Source: Nipponacmea schrenckii
Taxonomy: Eukaryota; Mollusca; Gastropoda; Lottiidae
Length of the DNA stretch: 64,000 nt
NCBI GenBank assembly: GCA_030562195.1
Contig: CM060200.1
Location: 25,707,023 to 25,771,022, forward strand
Direction of reading: 5' to 3'
Shown piece after piece: positions 54,375 through 64,000 of the stretch (within the stretch, counting starts at the first letter, position 1; each line of letters opens with the position of its first letter). The notes below the pieces were generated by a model. It did no database searches and was not told the DNA's origin. It saw only the letters and a list, made by a program, of their open reading frames with translations. A program made the translations under genes and the position numbers.

Positions 54375-57300
54375 TTATGCTTCCATAATCAAACACAACT
54401 TGCTAACAGGTCTTATAAGGGTAGAATACTTAGTTTTAACTTTTACTGATCTGACAAAACCTTTAAAGTCTGGGAAAGTTTCTATGACTCTACCCATTAA
54501 CCAAGTTCCCCTAGGTTGAGAATCATCAACTAATAAAACTAAATCTGATTCTTTTAGATTCATTTCAGTATCTGTCCATTTTTTGCGTTCCTGTAAGGAC
54601 GGCAAATACTCTTTTAGCCATCTATCCCAAAAGGTATTTGCTATAAATTGAACTTGTTTCCATCTACGTTTAAAATAAGCATCTTTTATATCAAATATAC
54701 CAGGTGGAAAACTATAATTTGGTTGCAACTGAAGTAAATGATTTGGTGTGATAGGATCCAAATCATTTGGATTATCAGATAAACTAGTAATAGGACGACT
54801 ATTAACAATTCTTTCAACTTCACAAAATACAGTTAATAATGACTCATCATCTAGAGCATGAGGAGTAGTTTCCTTAATTACAGCAAATAAGACTTTTCTT
54901 ACTGAACGGATTTGCCGTTCCCACACACCACCGAAATGTGATCCAGTGGGTGGATTAAACTTCCATACAATATTCTTTTGTAATAAATAATCATGTATTT
55001 GCTTACTATTCCACTTATCTAATTCTTCTTTTAATTCTTTTTGTGAGCCAACTAAATTTGTACCATTATCTGACCTAATATATTTAACACAACCTCTACG
55101 AGATACAAATCTCCTTAAAGCATTAATACAAGAATTAATATCTAGCAAATGTGCAACCTCTAAATGGATAGCTCTTGTAGCCAAACAAGTAAATAAAACA
55201 CCATAGCGTTTGACATTGCTACGGCCAACTTTAACATAAAATGGTCCGAAATAATCAACACCTGTTCTGGAGAATGGTGGCTCATCTGGAATCAACCTTT
55301 CCAAAGGTAAATCAGCCATCTTTTGACATCCAACTCTTGACTGGTAAATACGGCAAACTAAACAGTTTCGAATGATTCTTCGGACTATAGAATTGACTTG
55401 AAGTATCCAATACTTGTGACGTAGCTCCATTATAGTTGCATTTCTTCCCATATGACCTACAGCCTTGTGAGCATCTTGAACCAACAGTGATGATATATGT
55501 GACTGTTTTGGTACAATTACAGGGTGTTTAACTTTGTCTTCAAGTGATGAACGATGGAGTCTTCCTCCAACTCTAATAAGACCACTGACTAAAACAGGAT
55601 CAAGACGATTGATACTACTTGACTTAATCTTTAAGTTTTGCTGACTATCTAAAACTTTTAACTCTTCAGAAAACCATCTCTTTTGTTCCATCTTCAAAAT
55701 ACATGACTCACTTTCCTGTAAACTATCCAAATCCAATTGACTAAACTTTTTCCATTCATCAGACTTCTTCATACTGTTAATCTTCTTTTCTATCATTTCT
55801 GTAAGCTGACTATCTGGTACTGTAGACTCTAATTCGCTTCTAAATTCTTTCTTCTTGTTGACTAAATACTTTAAGAACTTTACAAACTGCAGCAACCATC
55901 CAACCATTCTTCTTAATTTATTCCATGATGAAAAATATTCAATAAACTTTTCCATACTATTTGACTCAGACACTATTACATTTGACACTGCCTTGACTTC
56001 AGGATCATTCTCAAGCAACTCAATATTAGGCCTTGTCTTTTGCCACTCTGACCCTGACATTCTTAAAAAGGAAGGTCCTTCAAACCAATTACTTTCTACT
56101 AGTTTCTGAACTGTAGTACCCCTAGATGACAAATCACTTGGGTTTAACTTTCCTTCTATGTGGTTCCATTGGTCATTATCAGTGTTAGCTCTTATAGCAG
56201 AAACTCTGTTAGACACAAAAGTATGAAAACGAGTTGATTCATTAGCAATATAATTAATAACTGACATACTATCTGTCCAATAATAAACTTTATCAATAGG
56301 AATTTCTAACTCAAACATAATTACTTTACTCAATTTAACAGACATTAAAGCAGCAGTAAGCTCCATTCTAGGAATGGTCATAGATTTCAATGGTGCTACT
56401 CTAGATTTACTCATAACCAAAGAAACATGAACTTTACCATCAAGATTCTTAAAACGTAGATAAGACACTGTCCCGTAACCCTTTTCACTAGCATCAGAAA
56501 AATTGTGTAATTCACAAGAAAATATATCACTGAACTCTGCTGTTTTGAAGCAACGAGGTATTTGAACTGTTTCTAACGAAGGAAGATCAGACAACCAAAT
56601 CTGCCATCTTTTAACTTGTCTAGCTTCAATTACTTGGTCCCATCCTTGTTCACTTCTACACAAATCTTGAAGAAGAATCTTAGCTGGTAATATAATAGGC
56701 GATACAAATCCAAGCGGATCATATATAGAACTAACTATGGAGAGAATATTTCTTCTGGTATTGGTATGATCCTTGATGTTTATCTTAAAACCAAAACTAT
56801 CATTTTCAACTGACCAGTGAACTCCTAATGCTCTTTCTGCAGGCAAGACATCATATTCTAGATCTATATTCTGTACTTCTTTGGCTCTATCTTCGACTGG
56901 TAATGACTCCAACAATTCTCTACAATTACTAACCCACTTTCTTAACTTGAAACCACCCTTACCTAGAATATATCTTAAATCATGACACAATGAAATAATT
57001 TCCTCAGGTGACTTTAAACTCTTTAAACAATCATCAACATAAAAATTCTTAAGAATAGTGTTATAAACCTCAGCAGAACAATTATCCTTATTATCATAAG
57101 CTGTCCTCTTTAAGGCGTAATTCGCACAACTTGGCGACGAAACCGCTCCAAATATATGAACTGTCATTCGGAAAACTTCTGGTTCTTTACTTAAATCAGC
57201 ATTAGGCCACCAGTAAAATCTTAAATAATCTTGCTGTTCTCTGGGTAACTTTACTTCATAAAACATACAATCAACATCTGCCATAAAACAAAACAATTCT

Positions 57301-60278
57301 TGACGAAAACGTAACAAGACTCCGATGATACTATTTGTAAGATCTGGGCCTTGCAACAGCAAATCATTTAAAGATTGACCATTACTTTTTGCAGAACAAT
57401 CAAAAACTGTCCTTAGTTTGTCTGGTTTGCGTGGATGATATATTCCATGATGTGGTAGATACCATCTTCTATTTCGACTTTCTTCACTGCTAATCTCATG
57501 ATCTTCAACTTTTACTGCAAACCCCTTTTCTATAATACCATCCATAAACGTCTTGTAATCTTGATAATACTTTTCACTTTTTAACATTTTACTTTTGACA
57601 CCATATAATCTTGAAAATACTTGACTGCTGTTATCTGCGACAATAGGAAATGGAGACTTGAATGGCAAAGGTACAACATAATGATCATTTTGAAACTTTG
57701 TGGCTTCTTCAACCATGTACAAAAATCTTTTGTCCTCTACGGATAACTCTTTCTTCTCATCAGCAGCTCTTTCCGGAAAATCTATCTCGTATGAATTCCT
57801 AACTGCCTTATCGATTCTATTAAGCACTTCAATTTCTTCTAAAGCTCTTACTTCTGTCCTGTTAACAACTAGTGTTGAATCTTTATTACTTGTACAATCC
57901 CTTACAACATTCCATAATACCCATCCTAATCTAGTTCTAGTTGCATGTGGACTTCCTGGAGGACCTGTTATAACTTGTAAAGGTGAGTATGCGTCTGCAA
58001 TATTATTTCCAAGAAGTAGACCTATGTCTGCTTGACTTTCTGGTAACTCAATATCTTTAAGATGATCCCATTGACAAATATCACTCTTCTTGGGAATATG
58101 ATTTCTGGAAACTGGCATATCATCTTTGCTGTAGAGTAGTGGCAAAGAAATAGTTTGACTTTCATGGATATCACCAATAGTTAACCCCTTAACAACTTCT
58201 GTATTGTAGGTATATGGTTGACCCATAGTATTCAAGGTTAGTCTTTTCTTCTTTCCTGAAACACCTAATCTTCTCAACAAATTAGAACTTACAAATGAAA
58301 CACTACTTCCACTATCTAAAAATGCATAAGACATTATAAACTTTTCACTATTTGGAATTTTAACTTTGACTAAGACAATGGCTAAAGTGCACTCCCCTTC
58401 ACCTACCCCGACCCCCATATGGGACGGTAATTCCTCAGGACAACTACAACTGGTAACAAACTTCTGATCTCTAATACCAGAACTTGAATCAGGTATATTA
58501 GTATGTAACACTGTAGGATGCTTTCCTTGGCACAGATTACATTTTGAAATATTGGTACAAACTTTTCTCTGATGCCCTTGCTTCAGACAACCAAAACAAA
58601 CAGACATGTTTCTCAATAATAGGAGCTTCTCATCAATTGGCTTTTCATCTAATTTTCTACAATTAGCAATAGTATGAAGAACATCATTACAAAATAAACA
58701 ACCTTTTGACATTCCAGTAGATGGACTCTTTTCCTTTTCGTATTTGCCATTTTGACTCAGTGGTTTATAACTTTGGTGACTGGACTTAGCAGACAAACTT
58801 TGCTTCTGATAGGTATTATCTGACTTCTGGAATGTATTGGTTGACCTTTGGTTTTGTGACCTTTCTTCAGGAATTGTATTGTTGGTGGTAGCCAAGGTTG
58901 TTTTAGCTTTGAACTGTTTACTGTGTTTATTGGTTTGAAAACTTGGACTGTTACTGTTCATAGCAAGTCTACCAAAAGTAGGATCATTTGCCTTCTTAGC
59001 TTCACGTTTCACAAAACTGACCAGATCTTGAAACTTTATAGGAATACCTTTCTCTTTTTTCTCATATCTGATGCTTCTCCATTTTTCATGCAAATTGTAA
59101 GGCAACTTCTGAACTAACTGTTGTAATGTTTTTGGAAATTCTAAAACTTTCATGGCATTAATACTTCCTACTGCATTTTCACAGTCTGCAAGACAAATTG
59201 CATATTTATCTAAAAGTTTTACATTATCAGGTTTGATATTAGGCCATTCTAAAGCTGTATCCATGTAATCTTGTGCGATAGCTTCAGGATCACCCCAACG
59301 GTCTTCAAGTTCCTTCTTTGCCTTTTCAAAACCAATTCTAGCATCTAGGTGAGAGAATCCAACAACAATACTATGTGCTTGACCAGTAGTAAATTGTTCT
59401 AGATATGTCATTCTTTCATCAAAATCAGTTGTATTTGATTCTATCTTTGTCTTGAATTGTCTTGTAAATCTTTTGTAATCCTTAAAATTACCATCAAATT
59501 TTTCAATCTCACTGTCAGGTTTCTTCATTTCCCTGATGACATTTATCATAACTTCATTTGATGTTAGTACTGTCTTTTCTTCTGACTTTTCTTCTTTAAC
59601 ATCAGTAACTATACTTTTATCTTTTAACTTTGATTTCTTCTTATAACTAATAGAGCTTTCTATTATTCTACTTCTGGCTTCAACTTCGGCTATTTTCTCT
59701 CTGAGATTTAACTGTTCTTCTTGAAATTGTAATTCTAACTTCTTCTGTTGTACTGCATGTCTTTCCTTAAGTATTTCAGACTGGACTTCCAGCTGGGCTT
59801 TAGTAATCTTGTCTTGAACAGAAGAATTGACAGAACAAATAGACCTACTATTTTTACTTCTAATCTGAGATGCACTATCTTCTGGTCTAATCTCTGAATC
59901 ATCTTGTATTTCACCTTCTAGTATCCAATTCTGTAATTTCTTTTTAAACTTGGTGCAATAACTTTTAGTCTGTGCTCCTGTTTTGTCTTGCAAGATCTCT
60001 TCCTCTGTGCAATACTTTTCATAATCATCTTGAGCTTTGAGAAATGTTTCAAATACTTCAGACCATTCACTAAAACGTTTTCTTCTGTCTGATACATCAG
60101 TCTCTTCTATCATCAACGAAGATAATTCCTGACATTTCAATTCTACATTCTGACTTAATTCATTTCTTCTCTTACGTTTGACTTCTTTGGCAATTTCATT
60201 CTCCTTTTTGACTTGGTAACGAGTTTTGACCTTAGACTCTAAAAACCCAAGTTCAGATAAACAACGGACCTTAGACAT
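54375..60278 (-). CDS. BEL-C gag-pol polyprotein (1967 aa)
   Basis: A single intact frame encodes the whole retrotransposon machinery. Approximate residues: charged coiled coil 150-220; DUF1759-like capsid from 263 (EKFDGNFKDYKRFTRQF); zinc knuckles 528-590 (CLFCNDVLHTIANC, CFGCLKQGHQRKVC, CNLCQGKHPTVLH); aspartic protease near 652 (AFLDSGSSVSFV); reverse transcriptase 900-1130 with FMADVDCMFYEVKL near 998 and NFYVDDCLKSL near 1080; RNase H with SDASEKGYG near 1260 and YWTDSMSVINY near 1334; integrase zinc finger 1600-1640; DDE core with GVDYFGPF near 1674, RSDNGTNLVG near 1736 and HFGGVWERQ near 1786; DUF5641-like tail 1880-1955. All catalytic residues look present. The first ATG follows a 537-bp leader. 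No gag/pol stop or shift separates the parts. Confidence 0.97.
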   Translation of the reverse strand: MSKVRCLSELGFLESKVKTRYQVKKENEIAKEVKRKRRNELSQNVELKCQELSSLMIEETDVSDRRKRFSEWSEVFETFLKAQDDYEKYCTEEEILQDKTGAQTKSYCTKFKKKLQNWILEGEIQDDSEIRPEDSASQIRSKNSRSICSVNSSVQDKITKAQLEVQSEILKERHAVQQKKLELQFQEEQLNLREKIAEVEARSRIIESSISYKKKSKLKDKSIVTDVKEEKSEEKTVLTSNEVMINVIREMKKPDSEIEKFDGNFKDYKRFTRQFKTKIESNTTDFDERMTYLEQFTTGQAHSIVVGFSHLDARIGFEKAKKELEDRWGDPEAIAQDYMDTALEWPNIKPDNVKLLDKYAICLADCENAVGSINAMKVLEFPKTLQQLVQKLPYNLHEKWRSIRYEKKEKGIPIKFQDLVSFVKREAKKANDPTFGRLAMNSNSPSFQTNKHSKQFKAKTTLATTNNTIPEERSQNQRSTNTFQKSDNTYQKQSLSAKSSHQSYKPLSQNGKYEKEKSPSTGMSKGCLFCNDVLHTIANCRKLDEKPIDEKLLLLRNMSVCFGCLKQGHQRKVCTNISKCNLCQGKHPTVLHTNIPDSSSGIRDQKFVTSCSCPEELPSHMGVGVGEGECTLAIVLVKVKIPNSEKFIMSYAFLDSGSSVSFVSSNLLRRLGVSGKKKRLTLNTMGQPYTYNTEVVKGLTIGDIHESQTISLPLLYSKDDMPVSRNHIPKKSDICQWDHLKDIELPESQADIGLLLGNNIADAYSPLQVITGPPGSPHATRTRLGWVLWNVVRDCTSNKDSTLVVNRTEVRALEEIEVLNRIDKAVRNSYEIDFPERAADEKKELSVEDKRFLYMVEEATKFQNDHYVVPLPFKSPFPIVADNSSQVFSRLYGVKSKMLKSEKYYQDYKTFMDGIIEKGFAVKVEDHEISSEESRNRRWYLPHHGIYHPRKPDKLRTVFDCSAKSNGQSLNDLLLQGPDLTNSIIGVLLRFRQELFCFMADVDCMFYEVKLPREQQDYLRFYWWPNADLSKEPEVFRMTVHIFGAVSSPSCANYALKRTAYDNKDNCSAEVYNTILKNFYVDDCLKSLKSPEEIISLCHDLRYILGKGGFKLRKWVSNCRELLESLPVEDRAKEVQNIDLEYDVLPAERALGVHWSVENDSFGFKINIKDHTNTRRNILSIVSSIYDPLGFVSPIILPAKILLQDLCRSEQGWDQVIEARQVKRWQIWLSDLPSLETVQIPRCFKTAEFSDIFSCELHNFSDASEKGYGTVSYLRFKNLDGKVHVSLVMSKSRVAPLKSMTIPRMELTAALMSVKLSKVIMFELEIPIDKVYYWTDSMSVINYIANESTRFHTFVSNRVSAIRANTDNDQWNHIEGKLNPSDLSSRGTTVQKLVESNWFEGPSFLRMSGSEWQKTRPNIELLENDPEVKAVSNVIVSESNSMEKFIEYFSSWNKLRRMVGWLLQFVKFLKYLVNKKKEFRSELESTVPDSQLTEMIEKKINSMKKSDEWKKFSQLDLDSLQESESCILKMEQKRWFSEELKVLDSQQNLKIKSSSINRLDPVLVSGLIRVGGRLHRSSLEDKVKHPVIVPKQSHISSLLVQDAHKAVGHMGRNATIMELRHKYWILQVNSIVRRIIRNCLVCRIYQSRVGCQKMADLPLERLIPDEPPFSRTGVDYFGPFYVKVGRSNVKRYGVLFTCLATRAIHLEVAHLLDINSCINALRRFVSRRGCVKYIRSDNGTNLVGSQKELKEELDKWNSKQIHDYLLQKNIVWKFNPPTGSHFGGVWERQIRSVRKVLFAVIKETTPHALDDESLLTVFCEVERIVNSRPITSLSDNPNDLDPITPNHLLQLQPNYSFPPGIFDIKDAYFKRRWKQVQFIANTFWDRWLKEYLPSLQERKKWTDTEMNLKESDLVLLVDDSQPRGTWLMGRVIETFPDFKGFVRSVKVKTKYSTLIRPVSKLCLIMEA

Positions 60279-60815
60279 TCTAAGACTAATTTCAAATAGA
60301 GCTATTCCAATAGAAGTTGTACAAACTATAAAACCTAGTACAAGATAATATCAAATATATCAAATAACCTACTAATATTTGAAGCTAAATATAAATAAAT
60401 GATATACTGACAAAATAACTCTTACTAATTTGAAGATTACTAACAGGATATGATTATACTGTACAAAGAAATGATTTTACTATAAATTGTAAAATTACTT
60501 TTTACTTTTACAAATATTGAAATATTACTAGATTACTAGAGCTAATTAACATGAAATTGAATTATAAACTTTAAAGGTTACTTTTAAAAATACAATGTAT
60601 GACATATGACTATTAATCTTTAGAAAAGGTTTACTTTTATAATATTAATAAACTAAATATAAATAATAAACTAATATTCAATCAGTCAGCTGCTTCTTCT
60701 TCTGTAGTTGGTAAATCTTAACTCTCTTTAATACCAGTACCATAATGTGATCCACCAATATAACTATAACTCTATAACTCTGACTTCGTCTGGACATTAA
60801 ATCGTCAATAACAAA

Positions 60816-61409
60816 TGTGGGTGCAGAAGATATTCAGACGTTCAACAATTCAGTGAAAACAAATCTGTACTCTTTATAACTTTATTAATATTAACTTGAC
60901 TTGAGTAAAGTTGTTGTTGTTCACAGATTGACTAAAATAAACAATTACAATAACTATTAAACATCTTAAACTTCACTTATAAAATAGGCCTATCAATAAT
61001 AATAGACTTGTCTGTCTACTGTTGCAATGGAATGTATGTCACGTGACCAGCTGAGCAGCGGGAAAGGGAAAACTTTATCTGACATCTATTTTACATCAAA
61101 ATATACACTTTTTGACAATAACACCTAATTTCACAATGCTAAACATCAAAAGATACATGTTATGTATAAAATTACATATAAAATACTAAGTTTACCGATT
61201 TATTATGCCTGTTATTTCCACAATTCCACACATAGAAAATTCTCGCTAACTTTGACCATGTTGCCTTTTTTATGTAACTGGATAATCGCAACTCAAACTA
61301 GTTACTGGATAATTGTGCATTAAACTAATGCTTGGATATTCGCGACTAAAACAAAAGAGACTTAAGGAAACAAGACTAACATATCATTGTAATGCTTTTC
61401 GCTCTCACA
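60816..61409 (-). repeat. BEL-C 5' LTR
   Basis: 594 bp, same length as its partner and apparently identical. As the 5' LTR of a minus-strand element it should hold the active promoter. Confidence 0.97.
61038..61047. promoter_or_regulatory. GTCACGTGAC E-box in BEL-C 5' LTR
   Basis: Perfect palindrome matching the consensus of bHLH-ZIP factors (USF/MITF/TFEB type). It is a plausible enhancer for the retrotransposon; binding is inference. The same core occurs near 36588 (TCACGTGAC) and 40378. Confidence 0.45.
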
Positions 61410-61414
61410 GTTTC

Positions 61415-62012
61415 ATCAAAATCCATAGTAGCATTCCCATCAACGTCATCACTACATCTGGACGCTCGTGGCTTACTACTAGGAAGAAATGGAACCCATT
61501 TTACCTCGTCATCGAACTGCTTATTTCTATTTCTCCATGTTCTAAACCATTTATTATATATAAGATATTATTGTATCATGTCTTGTTAATGCAATGTGTT
61601 ACTTTGTGTACAATATTGTTTTCTTGTTTATTCAAGAATAATGTGTCCCATTTGACGACAATTTCAGTCCGTTTAGACTTTAGCCTATAAGGCGCTGGGA
61701 TCCAAGGTGATCGAGATTTTCGAATCTGCCTCATGGGCCAGAATGGTGCAACTATATAGACTTGTCAGCTGCACCGTCAGTCTAAAAGGTGAATAGTTGA
61801 TCGTAATGCTTCCTTAGCAGCCATTCAAGTGAGAAATCACCTAAATATTGTATATTATCAATATAATTATAAAAAGTATAATAGAAATTAGATTGACGGC
61901 GGGGAAATAAAGTGTTGGATAATAATATTGATGAAGAAGCTATATTTTTATTCTAACATTTATAATGTAGTTTTGATAAATTGGGATCTAATATTTTCAA
62001 AATATGAACAAA
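61415..62012 (+). repeat. Duplicated unit, copy 2, right part
   Basis: ATCAAAATCCATAGTAGCAT onward matches 42915-43011 and then 44031-44611 plus 50249-50330 without the segments inserted in copy 1. It includes the ATATT (61925-61929) empty site of BEL-B. Homology ends near 62012 (TTTCAAAATATG). Confidence 0.9.
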
Positions 62013-64000
62013 GGTAGATGTAATGATATTCATCCCTGACATCTAGTATATTACATCAGGGGCATGATTGTTCATTCTTAAACCATCGTCAAGTTTCTGT
62101 GGGGAGTGGCATATTGGTTCCGGAATTTACATAAAATCATCTTGATTCTTTTAATTAATGTCAATAGATGATTCCAGTTCTAGTTTAAGTTATGTTATAG
62201 TTTTGTATTTTTGAAGAGCTGTATAGATCTTTGTGCCATTTTTGAGAGAACTGGTCAATATTTAAAGCCAGGGAATATTAATATGATAATGGTCTATCTA
62301 AATGTGTAATAATCCACACTCGTCAAATATATTCCTAATACAGATAAGCCATTGGTTTTGAATTTAATTGGAAGTGAAACGATGAAGTAATAATTTGTAC
62401 ATGATATAACTTTGCTTGCTGGAAGGTAATAATTCTCCCTTTGATATCAGTGTTTAATGTATGTCGGCCAAGTTCATTATACACTATAGCCTACTTGGGC
62501 GTATATAGAAGGCTTTACGTTATATATATTTACACAATTTAAGATGAATTTGTTTTTCAATGCCAAAATTTTCGTAGCCCCATACTTCATGAGAATAAAT
62601 TCAACTGTGTTTTACAATATTATCGAAGTGATCTGACTGAAAATCGATTGGCACGTAGTGATATCTACATTTTTGATGTTATTCAGATTACAGGTTTATA
62701 ATTTTTGATTGCCTCCCTTTACCAAACACAAGTATTTTAGTTTTATTCAATATGTACATTTAAACGCCGTTGTTAGTTCTAAAGCTTAATTGTAAAACCA
62801 AAGCCTCAATAGTCAGTCTTAAAGGTTTATAGTTAAGCCTTATAGTTTGAATTCTAGTGCTCCCCGTTTTATTAGCCCTAAAGGTGCAGAAGAGCAAGAC
62901 GTAAAACTCCATTCATCCATTTTTATTAAGTTCTAGTGGTCAACACTTTATCTTTAATTTAGATGTATGATTTATACTAAACTTTTTATTATGTGGGATA
63001 AGAGACATTCTCCTACAGAAGCACCGACTTGGGGCAAAAGCTAAATGATAAGTCAACAAGCAGAAATAGTTCGATGAAGATCAAAAAGGCCATTGCCTCT
63101 CATATTTTCTTCCTCAACTGTCCAATGCTGTATTTCAGCATCTATCATTGTCTTCTACTTCGATGTTTTATATGATTATTATTTCACAGCCGGTCTGAGG
63201 TTTTCTCTTTCTGATCTGATCTCATTATGGTTGATCAACTTAGCGCTTTAAGTAATCTGATTTCCCCGACTTGACTTCAATTTAGATGAGAAAAGGTTAA
63301 ATCTGCGTTAAGCTATGTACTTATTGGATTGTGGTGCTGGAGGTGCTTAATATATATAATTCTTCATCAGGCAAGCCCCTGTGAAAATAGTGCTCAAATT
63401 CAGTTTGAAATTTACTGGTATAAGCAAAACACGCTATTCGAAAAATATATATTATATTCATAGTTCAATAGTTCAATGAAAAGGGTAATGGTTGCATATT
63501 TGTAAAATCTTGTCAAAGGTGATAAAACCATTAGATTTTGACCCTGTTTTCCCATGTCTGTGATTCAGGTCGAAAAGAAACATCTAGTTGGTCAAAACAC
63601 GGTTGTGAATTTCATGTTGTCCCCTAACAGAACTTTGACAATAAAGTAGAATAGACTAATGCTTCTGTCTTGACATAAAACTGCTGACGCTATCTTTTCA
63701 CATTATCACAACCACGTTGGACGCAATACACAATTTCGTATAAATTCAACAGTCCACTATACAATACATGATTTTTTTTGGAATGGTTTTCCTTATATAG
63801 TCTGTAGCGTCTTTAGTTTAGCAGGAACTATGAAGATGGTCAATGTTCTTAAAGAACCCATAATTTTATCAATAAGTTATAAATCTACTTTGATCCCAGC
63901 TCCATTCTATCATTGACGTCATGCTTTCTACTGATCACTTACTATCTTAAATGAATAACAAGCAGTTTTTCCACTTTCCACCATGTAATAAAATAGCGAA
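62013..64000. other. Nonrepetitive flank without recognisable genes
   Basis: AT-rich; no frame longer than about 60 codons and no domain recognised on either strand. No match to the repeat families above was seen, apart from an isolated CTTGGGCGTATATA near 62493 that resembles the Helitron-like 3' end. Possibly intronic or intergenic host sequence. Confidence 0.5.

Larger units (their letters stand above)
53519..61409 (-). mobile_element. BEL/Pao retrotransposon BEL-C, intact and young
   Basis: Two 594-bp LTRs (53519-54112 and 60816-61409) with no differences seen by eye have TG...CA ends and a perfect 5-bp target duplication GTTTC (53514-53518; 61410-61414). The empty site exists in unit copy 1 at 42910-42914. 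Internally there is a 537-bp leader (60279-60815), one uninterrupted gag-pol frame and a 262-bp 3' noncoding part. No envelope-like frame. Intact frame plus matching LTRs indicate recent insertion and possible competence. Distinct family from BEL-A/B (different LTR and divergent pol). Confidence 0.97.

Noticed and set aside
62013..64000. Search for host exons, tRNA or rRNA genes
   Set aside because: No splice-bounded coding-like frame, tRNA cloverleaf boxes or rRNA sequence could be recognised.

Overview
This window looks like eukaryotic, probably invertebrate, accessory chromosome: AT-rich, two 500-N assembly gaps, almost no recognisable host exons, and most of its length made of transposable elements. 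The mix (BEL/Pao, Ty3/Gypsy, Ty1/Copia, CR1/L2-like LINEs, Penelope-like elements with a GIY-YIG nuclease, and a tandem-core Helitron-like family resembling the 'pearl' elements reported from bivalves) fits a lophotrochozoan, most likely a mollusc. That assignment is inference; no host gene or rRNA confirms it.

Layout. 0-8.4 kb: a minus-strand CR1/L2-like LINE (EN to RT) cut by a Helitron-like element, then a plus-strand LINE between two Penelope-like fragments, up to an N gap. 8.9-13 kb: an internally deleted BEL/Pao element. 13.1-14.2 kb: a DNA element with inverted minisatellite arms around one SAM-like exon. 14.6-15.6 kb: another Penelope fragment. 16-24 kb: a decayed Copia element broken up by Helitron-like tandem arrays, a TTAA-flanked MITE and other repeats. 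24.1-34.9 kb: a BEL/Pao element (BEL-A, 5-bp TSD) that itself carries a complete Gypsy insertion (5-bp TSD) and a Penelope fragment. 35-39.4 kb: a 93-95 bp satellite array invaded by a TTAA-flanked foldback element and by a block carrying a THAP-like exon. 39.5-62 kb: two direct copies of a ~3-kb unit holding a decayed unidentified gene. Copy 1 is interrupted by BEL-B (which contains an internal inversion), copy 2 by BEL-C. 62-64 kb: no recognisable gene.

The only clearly intact protein gene is the single 1967-codon gag-pol frame of BEL-C (54375-60278), flanked by two 594-bp LTRs in which I saw no differences, so it is the youngest and possibly active element. All other coding regions are broken by frameshifts, stops, deletions or nested insertions.

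The window's value is its stratigraphy. Nearly every large insertion has an empty site elsewhere in the window: unit copy 1 is the empty site for BEL-C, unit copy 2 for BEL-B, BEL-B for the Gypsy, and the first LINE's reading frame for the first Helitron-like element. Insertion points, target duplications and relative order can therefore be read directly. I found no CRISPR, operon or other prokaryote-type system and no tRNA or rRNA gene.
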